From positions 1 to 46,752 of the forward strand of contig NZ_JAUNXX010000009.1 of NCBI RefSeq assembly GCF_030539555.1: a stretch of 46,752 nt of DNA. Direction: 5' to 3'. The position numbers were made by a program, and so were the translations under genes. This document shows, in pieces, positions 1-7,468 of the stretch; position 1 is the first letter of the stretch, and every line of letters starts with the position of its first letter. The notes beneath the pieces are model-generated. The model was not told the origin of the DNA. It did no database searches and saw only the letters and a program-made list of their open reading frames with translations. This DNA comes from Methanobrevibacter sp. (GTDB lineage Archaea; Methanobacteriota; Methanobacteria; Methanobacteriales; Methanobacteriaceae).

Positions 1-55
<55 letters not shown>

Positions 56-94
56 CTTATTATTTTTAAAATAAAGAATAATTGTGATTAGAAT

Positions 95-1177
95 ATGTTA
101 TTAATTGCTCAGAATCATTTACAATTTATAATAGAAGTAGGAATAATGCTATTTGTTACATGGATATTCTGTCTTAACTTAATTCCTTTATCTTTAAGTG
201 TGGTAACTTTCTTATCTTTATTCCTTATGGGTGGTTTCACACTTCTTTTCGGAGCAGATATTGCACTGCTTGTTTTATCTTCGAGTCAGGCAGAATTCAC
301 TCACCCGTTCGGACCAATAGCATTGCTTGGAGCTGTAACAGCTTTTGCTTCGCTGAAAGTGATGAAAGAATCGGGTGTTGATATAAGGCCTCTTAGAAGA
401 TTTGTAATTCTCTTCACTGTAGGTATTACAGTATTCGGAGGATTGATGCACAGGTCTTTCTTGATTTTATGGATTTTAGGATTATTCTTAGGGTATTTAT
501 TAATATCTAAATCTTTCAGAGAAAAAACAATCATAACAGGTAAAAGAATAATGATGTTTGCCGGAGCTGCAGTTGTAGGTTTGGTATCTCTTGAATTATT
601 AGCTAAAATTACCGGAATGAGTATTTTCTCACCACTTCTGAGATTGGGTAGGATTGAGCAATACTCTCTGTCAAGTATTAAAACAGTATTGACTAACACA
701 CAATTGATAGGACACAGCGGAAATGCTTCTTATTGGGGTGTTGAAGGAACTGCTTTTGCTGAAGGGTATATTACATTACCAATGCAATTGGTTTTATTCT
801 TTGGTCTGCCTTTCCCAATGTTTTTCGGTATATTGGTAAACCAAAAAGACACAATCGATTATATGCTTCCGGGAATATTCGGATACGGTTTTGATTTCGG
901 ATATCTTGGATTGGTCGGATTAGTTGTGTTTGTGCTTGGAACAATTATAATAGGCCTTAAAGTTTTAACAATGTACAGGGAAAAAAGAGAGAAGAATAAT
1001 AAAAAATACTTGGGTAGAGAAGTATTATTAACAGGCGCATTAGCAGCATTCTGTGCACAAGCCCTAATTGGTCTATTTGTTTTTAACAGAACAATAAATG
1101 GTATGGCATTATTAACATTCTTATTCATAGGCACATTAATTTTAGCCAATGTGGTCACACTTAAAACAAGATCGTAG
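95..1177 (+). CDS. polytopic membrane protein of unknown function
   Basis: I do not recognise the family. The 360-residue protein is almost entirely hydrophobic, with about nine or ten predicted membrane spans. Short basic stretches lie between spans, such as KSFREK near residue 140 and a Lys/Arg-rich segment with MYREKREKNNKK near residue 300. One longer non-membrane stretch around residues 185-225 holds SLSSIKTVLTNTQLIGHSGN. There is no recognisable active-site motif. A GTGAT ribosome-binding site lies just upstream of the ATG. It follows the tRNA directly and ends 12 bases before the DUF1890 gene, so it may head that operon. A transporter or envelope-polymer membrane enzyme is possible but not shown. 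Confidence 0.75.
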   Translation: MLLIAQNHLQFIIEVGIMLFVTWIFCLNLIPLSLSVVTFLSLFLMGGFTLLFGADIALLVLSSSQAEFTHPFGPIALLGAVTAFASLKVMKESGVDIRPLRRFVILFTVGITVFGGLMHRSFLILWILGLFLGYLLISKSFREKTIITGKRIMMFAGAAVVGLVSLELLAKITGMSIFSPLLRLGRIEQYSLSSIKTVLTNTQLIGHSGNASYWGVEGTAFAEGYITLPMQLVLFFGLPFPMFFGILVNQKDTIDYMLPGIFGYGFDFGYLGLVGLVVFVLGTIIIGLKVLTMYREKREKNNKKYLGREVLLTGALAAFCAQALIGLFVFNRTINGMALLTFLFIGTLILANVVTLKTRS

Positions 1178-1189
1178 GAAGTTATTATC

Positions 1190-1648
1190 ATGAAAGCTTT
1201 AGTATTACTTGGATGTCCTGAAACCCCCTCACAAACTCCAATGGCTGTTTATGTTTTTAACAAACTGACAAAAATGGGTTATGATGTAACAATAGCTGCA
1301 AACCCTGCGGCATCAAAACTGGTAAAGATTTCAGACCCTGAAGGTTATTACAAACTCAATCTTGTGGATTTGGAAAGAACTTTAGGTGAAATTAATCAGG
1401 GAGATTATGACTTGCTTGTGGGTTTTGTTCATAAGGATGCAGCAGCTTCATTTTTCGTAACATTTGACCAGATTATTAATACCAAATCCCTTGCATTGGT
1501 ATTTTCAAGGGATATGGATGAAGTTGAAGAATTTGTTAATATGATTGAAGAGAGTGGAAGCAATGCTAAAATAGTTGCTGTTAGAGCATTCCATAATCCT
1601 TCTCCTATAAAAGTTAAATTCGATAAAGCGATTAAGGAGTTTGAATAA
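1190..1648 (+). CDS. DUF1890 family protein
   Basis: This 152-residue protein resembles the methanogen-specific DUF1890 family. The N-terminus MKALVLLGCPETPSQTPMA, followed by VTIAANPAASKLVKISDPEGYY, looks like a Rossmann-type nucleotide- or cofactor-binding fold. No catalytic function is established for the family as far as I know. It is the first gene of a tight set: the DUF1894 gene starts 1-2 bases after its stop and is itself overlapped by the core methionine synthase gene. That suggests a role linked to methyl transfer to homocysteine, for example as part of the still unclear methyl-donor system. The family assignment is from memory of the sequence pattern. Confidence 0.8.
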   Translation: MKALVLLGCPETPSQTPMAVYVFNKLTKMGYDVTIAANPAASKLVKISDPEGYYKLNLVDLERTLGEINQGDYDLLVGFVHKDAAASFFVTFDQIINTKSLALVFSRDMDEVEEFVNMIEESGSNAKIVAVRAFHNPSPIKVKFDKAIKEFE

Positions 1649-1649
1649 A

Positions 1650-1964
1650 ATGTCTTTTTGTTTAGATACTTATCTTCAACAGTCTGATAACTATGAAATC
1701 CATGCTTCAAAAGCAGGATTCAAAGACTGTGCAATGATTATTAGATTTAAAGCTGATGATTTGGTATATATAAAACCTGGAGATGAGGTTTTAGGTGTTA
1801 GAGTTATTGGAATTCCACCGATTCCAATAGGATTTGATCATGAAAAAGGGACTGTTTTTCTCCCATATACAAAGCCTTGTCATGGAACTTCTGTTGTTGA
1901 ATTACCAATAGATGAAGAAGAAGTTGAAAAAATAAGAAAATTGGATACTGGTAATAAAAAATGA
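1650..1964 (+). CDS. DUF1894 family protein
   Basis: A small protein of 104 residues matching the methanogen DUF1894 family by its pattern. It has an N-terminal FCLDTYLQQSDNYEIHASKAGFKDC, then GDEVLGVRVIGIPPIPIGFD and an acidic Lys-rich C-terminus. An upstream TTG at 1641 is in frame, but ATG at 1650 follows the previous stop directly and sits about 10 bases after AAGGAG, so I prefer it. Its stop overlaps the ATG of the methionine synthase gene (ATGA), which implies translational coupling. Function is unknown; a small accessory subunit of the methionine synthase system is a reasonable guess from context only. Confidence 0.78.
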   Translation: MSFCLDTYLQQSDNYEIHASKAGFKDCAMIIRFKADDLVYIKPGDEVLGVRVIGIPPIPIGFDHEKGTVFLPYTKPCHGTSVVELPIDEEEVEKIRKLDTGNKK

Positions 1965-2905
1965 AATCAACAGTTGTTGGTAGTTTTCCTGCTGAGGAAA
2001 GCTCCCCTTCTAATTTTAAAGATAAACTGTTAAATTCTTTAGGGTCATTTGATCCTTTTAAAGATGCTATCAAAAGCAGTGTTATCGCTCAGCTTGATGC
2101 TGGTGTGGACATTATCTCTGATGGTCAGGTCAGAGGAGATATGGTTTCTATTTTTACAAGATACATTCCTGGAATGAAAATAGAGGATGGGAATACTGTA
2201 ATCGTTTCTAAGATAAGAAATCCCACTCAGGAAATCTCCATAAAGGACATGAAGTATGCAAAGAATGTCATGAAAGAGTATTACGGTGGAAAAATTCCTG
2301 AAGATAAAGGAATTAAAGGGATTATCACAGGTCCGAATACAATCGTACATTCATCAAGAATACAATCATTTTATAAAAATAAAGAGGATGCTATTATCGA
2401 TTTGGCACATAGCCTGAAGTTTGAAGTTGATGCAATTGCTAAAAAGATTCAACCGGTTTATATCCAGGTTGATGAGCCGTTTTTATCAACAGGAATGGTG
2501 GATATGAAAACAGCCCGTGAAGCTATTGACATTATACATGACGGTTTGGATATTCCATTGGGAATGCATGTATGCGGAACGCTGGATAGTGCATTCAAAG
2601 ATTTAGCTAGTTTTAATGTGGATATTCTGGACATGGAATTTGCCGGAAATGATGTTAATTTGGGAGTTCTGGAAAAGAACGCTTCTTTATTGGGTTCCAA
2701 AAAAGTCGGATTCGGATGCGTGGACTCTTCCGTTAATGAAGTCGATGACATTGGAGACATTGATTATTTAGTCACAAAAGCTATTGAAATAGTGGGAAAG
2801 GAAAATTTACTTTTAGATCCGGATTGTGGTCTGAGAAGAGCACCTAAAGATGTTGCTTTTGAAAAATTAAGATTAATGAATGAAATTAAGGATAAATACA
2901 GTTAA
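1961..2905 (+). CDS. core methionine synthase (C-terminal MetE-like, MesA type)
   Basis: A 314-residue protein equal to only the C-terminal catalytic half of cobalamin-independent MetE. It begins with the typical MKSTVVGSFP. The likely zinc ligands are His203 and Cys205 in GMHVCG, Glu226 in DMEFAG and Cys289 in DPDCGLR; EPF after YIQVD is the usual conserved stretch near residue 170. Archaeal short MetE proteins transfer a methyl group to L-homocysteine but do not use methyl-tetrahydrofolate; methylcobalamin served as donor in vitro for the Methanothermobacter enzyme, and the in vivo donor is thought to be a corrinoid protein. It is coupled by ATGA overlap to DUF1894. I am sure of the fold and zinc site, and fairly sure of the reaction. 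Confidence 0.9.
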   Translation: MKSTVVGSFPAEESSPSNFKDKLLNSLGSFDPFKDAIKSSVIAQLDAGVDIISDGQVRGDMVSIFTRYIPGMKIEDGNTVIVSKIRNPTQEISIKDMKYAKNVMKEYYGGKIPEDKGIKGIITGPNTIVHSSRIQSFYKNKEDAIIDLAHSLKFEVDAIAKKIQPVYIQVDEPFLSTGMVDMKTAREAIDIIHDGLDIPLGMHVCGTLDSAFKDLASFNVDILDMEFAGNDVNLGVLEKNASLLGSKKVGFGCVDSSVNEVDDIGDIDYLVTKAIEIVGKENLLLDPDCGLRRAPKDVAFEKLRLMNEIKDKYS

Positions 2906-2915
2906 TCCTGATAAC

Positions 2916-3371
2916 ATGAATTTTGAGTTTTCTTTTGTAGCATTAATTCTTCTGGTGATGTTGTTTGTTCCCAATATCTTGTGGAGCAGATTCCCTCCAA
3001 AGAATTATGAAAAATATTCTCAAAATGAAAATAAACTGCTTTTAGTTTTTGAAAGAATTGGCCAGGTATTGGTTGTTGTCTTCTCATTGTTTTGCGGTGT
3101 TAAATTTAGTTTAAATCCGGTACTGTTGGTTGTCATATTTTTAATGATTTTGTATGAAATATATTGGATAAGGTTTTTTAGAAGTTCCAGGACAATGAAT
3201 GACATGAATAGAAGTCTTTTTTTAATTCCCCTTCCTGGCGCTACACTGCCTGTAGCGGCTTTTCTGCTTTTGGGAATCTTTTCAAATAATATATTTTTAA
3301 CATTGTCTTCGGTTTTGTTGGGAATCGGACACATTGGAATACATGCCGGACATGTAAGAGAATTGGAATAA
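2916..3371 (+). CDS. small integral membrane protein, unknown
   Basis: A 151-residue protein with about five hydrophobic segments, starting with FEFSFVALILLVMLFVPNIL. Between the first two lies a polar stretch SRFPPKNYEKYSQNENK, and a further loop reads FRSSRTMNDMNRS. The C-terminus ends with GHIGIHAGHVRELE, with three His residues close together. The frame is open upstream to 2880, inside the methionine synthase gene. I chose ATG 2916, 10 bases after that gene's stop, because it begins exactly at a membrane segment. I do not recognise the family. It may be the last gene of the DUF1890 operon. Confidence 0.65.
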   Translation: MNFEFSFVALILLVMLFVPNILWSRFPPKNYEKYSQNENKLLLVFERIGQVLVVVFSLFCGVKFSLNPVLLVVIFLMILYEIYWIRFFRSSRTMNDMNRSLFLIPLPGATLPVAAFLLLGIFSNNIFLTLSSVLLGIGHIGIHAGHVRELE

Positions 3372-3390
3372 TTCTTTTTGTTTTCGTCAA

Positions 3391-3403
3391 AAAAATATAA
3401 AAA
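3391..3403 (+). promoter_or_regulatory. archaeal BRE/TATA-like promoter
   Basis: An A-rich BRE-like run passes into ATATAAAAA at 3395-3403, a good archaeal TATA box. It lies about 55 bases before the DUF2085 ATG at 3458, so transcription would start near 3425-3430 and give a short leader containing the GGGAG ribosome-binding site. Confidence 0.5.
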
Positions 3404-3457
3404 CTTTTATTATATGTTTTATAAACTAATGAATAAGTATTTAATTTGAGGGAGTAT

Positions 3458-3799
3458 ATGAATATTTTTAACATAATATGTCATAGAAAACCTGAAAGAA
3501 GCTTTTTTATTAGTGGACATCAATTTCCAGTCTGTGCTAGGTGTACTGGATTTTATATAACATTGATATTATATTTTGTTTACACCTACTTCTTTTTTGT
3601 AGATTATTCTCCGTCTTTGATAATGTTGGCGGTTATTTTACTGGTTCCGGCTATTCTTGACGGTGCAACCCAATTATTTTCACTGCATGAAAGTAATAAT
3701 ACATTAAGGTTTACAACAGGTTTACTAGGTGGATTAGGTCTGGGAATACTTATAAAAGCTTTAAAATACTTTATATTTCTAAATTTCAGAGGGATTTAA
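3458..3799 (+). CDS. DUF2085 family membrane protein
   Basis: A 113-residue membrane protein with the DUF2085 signature at its N-terminus: Cys8-His9-Arg-x-Pro-Glu-Arg-Ser, then GHQFPVCARCTG with Cys26 and Cys29. The Cys8/His9/Cys26/Cys29 set looks like a metal or redox site. Three membrane segments follow. The frame opens at a TTG (3446), but GGGAG at 3450-3454 is correctly placed for ATG 3458. The next gene starts 2 bases after the stop, so the two are probably co-transcribed. The biochemical function of DUF2085 is not known to me. Confidence 0.85.
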   Translation: MNIFNIICHRKPERSFFISGHQFPVCARCTGFYITLILYFVYTYFFFVDYSPSLIMLAVILLVPAILDGATQLFSLHESNNTLRFTTGLLGGLGLGILIKALKYFIFLNFRGI

Positions 3800-3800
3800 A

Positions 3801-4553
3801 ATGAAAGGGATAATAGAACAGTGGAATGAATTTAGCACAGGACTAAAGGTAATTTCACTCATTATGGTATGTTGTATTGGTTTGGCCATTATTGGCGGGA
3901 TAATAGGTGCACTGATGCCTGATGCAAATACGTCTCAACAAATGTTATTAAATAATTTGGATGATAATAATATGTTAGGAGGAAATCTCGCCAGCTCAGA
4001 TAAGGACATCAAGGTAAAAATCACATGTCCTGTTTCATGGTCTGCTTCAATCAGTGATGGAAACTCAACAGACACTTATGAGGGAACCGGTAATGAGGTC
4101 ATTACCATGAATAGATCAGATTACAGTGCATTGGCTGTTGCGGCACATAAAAAGACTAGCGGTTCTGACCAGCTTAAGATAGAAATTATTAAGGATGGAG
4201 ATGTTTATGCTAGAAAAGCCACAACAAGTAATAATGTAATTTCTGCTAGTACTTCTTTTGACAAACCTTTAAGTAACAGTGCAGATGAAGGTTTGAAAGT
4301 AAGAATCACATGTCCTGTTGAATGGTCCGCTTCCATAGGCAGTGGTGATGACAGTACCCATTATGAAGGTACTGGAGATGATGTCGTTGAAATTGATGAT
4401 TCTAAGTATGACGTTATAGCTGCTGCGGTACAGAAAAAGACTAGCGGTTCAGATAAATTAAAAGTAGACATTATTAAGGATGGCAAAGTTGTAGACACTG
4501 AAAGCACTACAAAAGACTATGGTGTAGTTACAGTTAGTGCAACTCTCAAATAG
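3801..4553 (+). CDS. membrane-anchored protein with two copies of an unknown domain
   Basis: The 250-residue protein has a short cytoplasmic start, one membrane segment at about residues 17-37 (ISLIMVCCIGLAIIGGII), a linker, and two copies of a domain of about 80 residues. The first copy starts near residue 71 (VKITCPVSWSASI) and the second near 168 (VRITCPVEWSASI). Both share the order TCPV.WSASI, YEGTG, then KKTSGSD.LK..IIKDG, and end in a beta strand. Each copy has one Cys, in TCPV. The domains are likely exposed outside the cell. I do not recognise the domain. The stop codon lies inside the stem of the downstream terminator. Confidence 0.75.
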   Translation: MKGIIEQWNEFSTGLKVISLIMVCCIGLAIIGGIIGALMPDANTSQQMLLNNLDDNNMLGGNLASSDKDIKVKITCPVSWSASISDGNSTDTYEGTGNEVITMNRSDYSALAVAAHKKTSGSDQLKIEIIKDGDVYARKATTSNNVISASTSFDKPLSNSADEGLKVRITCPVEWSASIGSGDDSTHYEGTGDDVVEIDDSKYDVIAAAVQKKTSGSDKLKVDIIKDGKVVDTESTTKDYGVVTVSATLK

Positions 4554-4585
4554 TTTGGTTTTTCAATCAAACTATTCTTTTTTTT
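4551..4585 (+). terminator. hairpin plus T-tract terminator
   Basis: TAGTTTG (4551-4557) pairs with CAAACTA (4568-4574) across a 10-base loop and is followed by TTCTTTTTTTT. The first three bases are the TAG stop codon of the duplicated-domain protein, so termination begins at the end of the reading frame. Confidence 0.7.
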
Positions 4586-4603
4586 AGTTTTGAAAAATAG
4601 TTA

Positions 4604-4620
4604 GGAAATTGTTAATTTCC
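4604..4620 (-). terminator. inverted repeat downstream of cbiF
   Basis: GGAAATT and AATTTCC form a perfect 7-bp inverted repeat with a 3-base loop, 4 bases beyond the end of the minus-strand cbiF gene. On the minus strand it leads into an AT-rich run with a TTTTT. It could terminate cbiF, but the weak A/T stem makes this uncertain. Confidence 0.35.
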
Positions 4621-4624
4621 TAAT

Positions 4625-5377
4625 TTATCTATATTCGTGTTTAAAGTTTTTATCATATAGCTTGGATGGGTTAAAGTCACCTGGGTCCAACACATCTCCC
4701 ACCACAATCATTGCAGTCTTTGTTATGTTGGCATCTTTTACTTTTTGTGCAATATTATCGAGGGTTCCTTTAATTATTTCCTGGTCTGGCCAAGTGGCTT
4801 TTTTCACAACTGCAATTGGGGTATCTTTCTCATAACCAACCAACAATTCTTCAACCACTTTATCGATCATACCAATACCTAAAAATATGCACATTGTTGC
4901 GTGATGTTTTGAAAAGCTGGATATGCTTTCACTTTCAGGCTTTGGAGTTCTGCCTTCTGGACGTGTAATGATAACGCTTTGTGATATTTCAGGCAAGGTT
5001 AGTTCAGCCTCTAACACGCTGGCTGTCCCGAATAAAGAACTGACTCCGGGAATGATTTCATATTCGATGTCATGTTTTTTGAGTTCACGAATCTGTTCGC
5101 CTATTGCACCATAGATTGAAGGATCTCCCGTATGGACACGGGCTACCAGTTTCCCTTCACTTACAGCTTCAGTTATGATTGCATCGGTTTCTTCCAAATT
5201 CAGGTAAGCGCTATTGTGAATTTCGCAATCCTTTTTTGCAGGAGTTAAAACATCTTTGTTGACAAGTGAACCTGCATAAATGATGACGTCTGCTTTTTCA
5301 ATTATTCTTCTGCCTTTAACAGTGATTAAATCAGGATCTCCAGGACCTGCACCAATGAAAATAACTTTTCCTTTCAT
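4625..5377 (-). CDS. cbiF: cobalt-precorrin-4 C11-methyltransferase
   Basis: A 250-residue SAM-dependent tetrapyrrole methylase. The hallmark motifs are GAGPGDPDLIT at residues 9-19, HTGDPSIYG at 82-90, and PGVSS near residue 110. Family members methylate C11 of (cobalt-)precorrin-4 during corrin ring synthesis, using S-adenosylmethionine. Methanogens need the product for the corrinoid of the methyl-H4MPT:coenzyme M methyltransferase. Length and motif spacing match CbiF/CobM; another member of the same methylase superfamily is less likely because residues after IPGVSSLFGTA fit CbiF well. The gene stands alone, convergent with the preceding plus-strand operon. Confidence 0.92.
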   Translation of the reverse strand: MKGKVIFIGAGPGDPDLITVKGRRIIEKADVIIYAGSLVNKDVLTPAKKDCEIHNSAYLNLEETDAIITEAVSEGKLVARVHTGDPSIYGAIGEQIRELKKHDIEYEIIPGVSSLFGTASVLEAELTLPEISQSVIITRPEGRTPKPESESISSFSKHHATMCIFLGIGMIDKVVEELLVGYEKDTPIAVVKKATWPDQEIIKGTLDNIAQKVKDANITKTAMIVVGDVLDPGDFNPSKLYDKNFKHEYR

Positions 5378-5475
5378 ACTATAATTTTTTATTTCAAGTA
5401 TTATTTAATAATTTTGTATTAAAATTGACCTTGGATTTCAATAAACTTTATTAAGCTCTAAAATAATTAAAAAAT

Positions 5476-5871
5476 ATGGATAAAAAAGGTTTTATTTCAA
5501 TAGAAAATTTGTTTTCAATCTTTATTATGATAATTATTGCTTTTAGTTTGTTATTTTTTACATTAACATCAATAGAGTCCGTCAATAATATTGAAAATAA
5601 TGTTCAGCATAGGTTAATTCTAGATAAGGTGGCAAGTTTAATAAGCCAGGTAAATGCTCATGGTGCGGGATATTCGATGTATCTTAAATTGGATTCGAAA
5701 CCTGGATATTATGAGATAACGGTTGAAAAAAATAAGCTGACAATGGAATTTTTAAATAAAAAGGGTGAAACATTAATACTTCCAATAAAAATTGATTCCA
5801 AATATAAATTGCATGGTGGAAAGAGTTATATAGTCAGTAAAAACGATGAGGGGAGTATTGTGATACAATGA
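5476..5871 (+). CDS. small secreted/pilin-like protein with class III-type signal
   Basis: A 131-residue protein beginning MDKKGFISIENLFSIF, followed by an unbroken hydrophobic stretch to about residue 32. The charged Lys-Lys-Gly followed by Ser and Glu before a hydrophobic helix is the layout of archaeal class III (type IV pilin-like) signal peptides, although the usual Gln after Gly is Phe here. The rest is a small beta-rich domain ending in VIQ. Its stop codon overlaps the ATG of the next gene, which carries a canonical class III signal, so the two are probably partners in one surface structure. It is unlike any named pilin I can recall. Confidence 0.65.
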   Translation: MDKKGFISIENLFSIFIMIIIAFSLLFFTLTSIESVNNIENNVQHRLILDKVASLISQVNAHGAGYSMYLKLDSKPGYYEITVEKNKLTMEFLNKKGETLILPIKIDSKYKLHGGKSYIVSKNDEGSIVIQ

Positions 5872-6365
5872 TGGAAAATAAAGGACAAATCAGTGGGGAG
5901 TATTTGCTTTTAGTTGGGGTATTGATAATCATACTTATGGTGTCGGCGGTATTCATTGCAGGTGAAAATGAACTGAATGTCGCTATGAGTGCAGCCAGAA
6001 GTGGAGTTACAGAAGGAATCGGAGTATCATCAGCAGCAATGTATTCAATAGATAGCTATAATGATTATTCAACATCAAAAAGCAATCTTCTGCACCCATA
6101 TTCAATTGATATTGTCAATATTTCCTATAGTGAACTTGGAGTTGACAATAACTACGGCAAGAAAAAGATTCAGTTCAATGTATATGCTAAAGCATCTGAA
6201 AAGTACAGTAAAAGTGAACTTGACTCTATTGGTGATAGGATAAATTATAATTTAAGAAAATCACTTGCAATCAGTTTCAATTCAACTTCTTCAACAAATA
6301 ATTTATACAATCCAGTTTTTTCACAACATTATGTTTTCACAACAGCTAATATTAAATGGGTTTAA
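5868..6365 (+). CDS. class III signal peptide-containing (pilin-like) protein
   Basis: The 165-residue product begins MMENKGQISGEYLLLVGVL. KGQISGEY is the canonical class III motif, with cleavage expected near Gly-Gln by an EppA-type prepilin peptidase, then a hydrophobic helix that would pack into a fibre core. Residues 35-165 form a polar Ser/Tyr/Asn-rich domain. The start overlaps the previous gene by ATGA, implying coupled translation. No peptidase or assembly ATPase is in the window, so assembly must depend on genes elsewhere. It may be a minor pilin. Confidence 0.8.
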   Translation: MMENKGQISGEYLLLVGVLIIILMVSAVFIAGENELNVAMSAARSGVTEGIGVSSAAMYSIDSYNDYSTSKSNLLHPYSIDIVNISYSELGVDNNYGKKKIQFNVYAKASEKYSKSELDSIGDRINYNLRKSLAISFNSTSSTNNLYNPVFSQHYVFTTANIKWV

Positions 6366-6392
6366 TTCAATAATAATTAATAAGTGATTACT

Positions 6393-6773
6393 ATGGACAG
6401 GTATGAGAAAGGAAAGGAATGTCTTGAAGGTATTCAGAATTCATCCGTCGAAGAGATTTTCAAGGATTTGGAGGATATTGCACCTGATCTGTCAAGATTT
6501 GTTGTGGAATTTCCATATTCAGAAATCTATACAAGAGATGAGGTTGATTTGAAAACTCGTGAACTGTGCACTGTTGCGGCTCTAACTGCAATCGGAACAA
6601 TCCCTCAGTTAAAGGACCATATCAATGCAGCTTTAAATGTTGGAAACACTCCCATTGAAATTGTTGAAATAATAATGCAAATGAGTGCATATGCAGGTTT
6701 TCCAAAAGCCATTAATGGGGTAGTTGCAGCAAAAGAGGTATTCTACAAAAGAGATTTGCTTCCGATTAAGTAA
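6393..6773 (+). CDS. carboxymuconolactone decarboxylase family protein
   Basis: A 126-residue protein of the CMD/AhpD-like fold. It shows the characteristic helix DLKTRELCTVAALTAIGT followed by LKDHINAALNVG and IVEIIMQMSAYAGFPKAING. The CxxC redox pair of AhpD is absent; only one Cys (in ELCTVA) remains. So a peroxiredoxin-reductase role is unlikely, while a decarboxylase-like or other role is open. Homologues of this type are common in methanogens without known substrate. GTG 6384 is in frame upstream, but ATG 6393 with a GTGAT ribosome-binding site is the better start. The next gene begins about 10 bases after the stop. Confidence 0.85.
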   Translation: MDRYEKGKECLEGIQNSSVEEIFKDLEDIAPDLSRFVVEFPYSEIYTRDEVDLKTRELCTVAALTAIGTIPQLKDHINAALNVGNTPIEIVEIIMQMSAYAGFPKAINGVVAAKEVFYKRDLLPIK

Positions 6774-6783
6774 GATGAGATGT

Positions 6784-7095
6784 ATGGATGAAGAATATTT
6801 TAGGAAAGTTGCCCTGAAAGTACAAGACGAAATGGTTCAAATCATTGGAAATAACAGGCAGGTCAATGATTATGAGCTGATTGTATACAAATATGTATTT
6901 TCTAAGGAGCTTGAAATTCCCCTTATAGATGATTTGGCTATTGAAGTAGCAGACGATGGATTCATTTTATACATCCTTCCGGACAATCTCCCATTCAATA
7001 AATTAAGAATGCTGGATGATGTTTTTGAAAAATTTGAAATAGAATTCATGCCTAATTCATATAATGTATTGAAATTGAAATTTTTTATAAAGTGA
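6784..7095 (+). CDS. unknown protein, first of a tandem related pair
   Basis: I do not recognise this protein of about 103 residues. The frame is open back into the preceding gene. Two ATGs (6775 and 6784) follow the previous stop; I list the second because it removes the unusual MRC extension, but the choice is uncertain. It looks like a small alpha/beta domain with FILYILPDNLPFNKL and a C-terminal strand VLKLKFFIK. The C-terminal 45 residues align with those of the next gene (for example FILY against FIIY, LDDVFEKFEIE against MDDFTDFELV). The pair probably arose by duplication. There is no signal peptide or membrane segment, so it is likely cytoplasmic. Confidence 0.6.
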   Translation: MDEEYFRKVALKVQDEMVQIIGNNRQVNDYELIVYKYVFSKELEIPLIDDLAIEVADDGFILYILPDNLPFNKLRMLDDVFEKFEIEFMPNSYNVLKLKFFIK

Positions 7096-7099
7096 TGAT

Positions 7100-7468
7100 A
7101 TGTATAACGAAGAAGAAAAAAAGCAGCTGATGGATGATCTGGTTGAAATGGAAACATTCAAAGCTGATGTCGGTGATGAAGGAAAAATATTGCAGGAAGA
7201 TCTGAAAAAATATTTCATTGAAGGGATTGGAGATAAGCAGGATTTGATATTCAGATTGGAGCTTTACTTCTATGCCTTTAAATTGTTCTGCAGGAAGGAA
7301 GTGAAGATTGATAAAAACCAATTTATAATATATTTAAATGATTCATTACTGGAATGGGATTTAATCAAGTTGGTAATGGATGACTTCACAGATTTTGAAT
7401 TGGTGATAGAATCAGTTCGTGAAAACAAGGATGTATTGACAAACTTGAATTTCACATATCACTTTTAG
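7100..7468 (+). CDS. unknown acidic protein, second of a tandem related pair
   Basis: A 122-residue protein, not recognised. The first 45 residues are acidic and likely helical (EEEKKQLMDDLVEMETFKADV). The middle has KQDLIFRLELYFYAFKLFCRK, and the end carries QFIIYLNDSLLEWDLIKLVMDDF, similar to the preceding gene's C-terminus. GTGAT lies directly before the ATG. The gap to the previous gene is 4 bases, so the two are co-transcribed. Its 3' end overlaps the convergent tatD gene by 4 bases. It is soluble by sequence. Confidence 0.6.
   Translation: MYNEEEKKQLMDDLVEMETFKADVGDEGKILQEDLKKYFIEGIGDKQDLIFRLELYFYAFKLFCRKEVKIDKNQFIIYLNDSLLEWDLIKLVMDDFTDFELVIESVRENKDVLTNLNFTYHF

Noticed and set aside
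859..1191. Minus-strand open frame of 110 codons under the membrane protein gene
   Set aside because: It is a shadow of the real plus-strand gene, whose composition and start signal are convincing.
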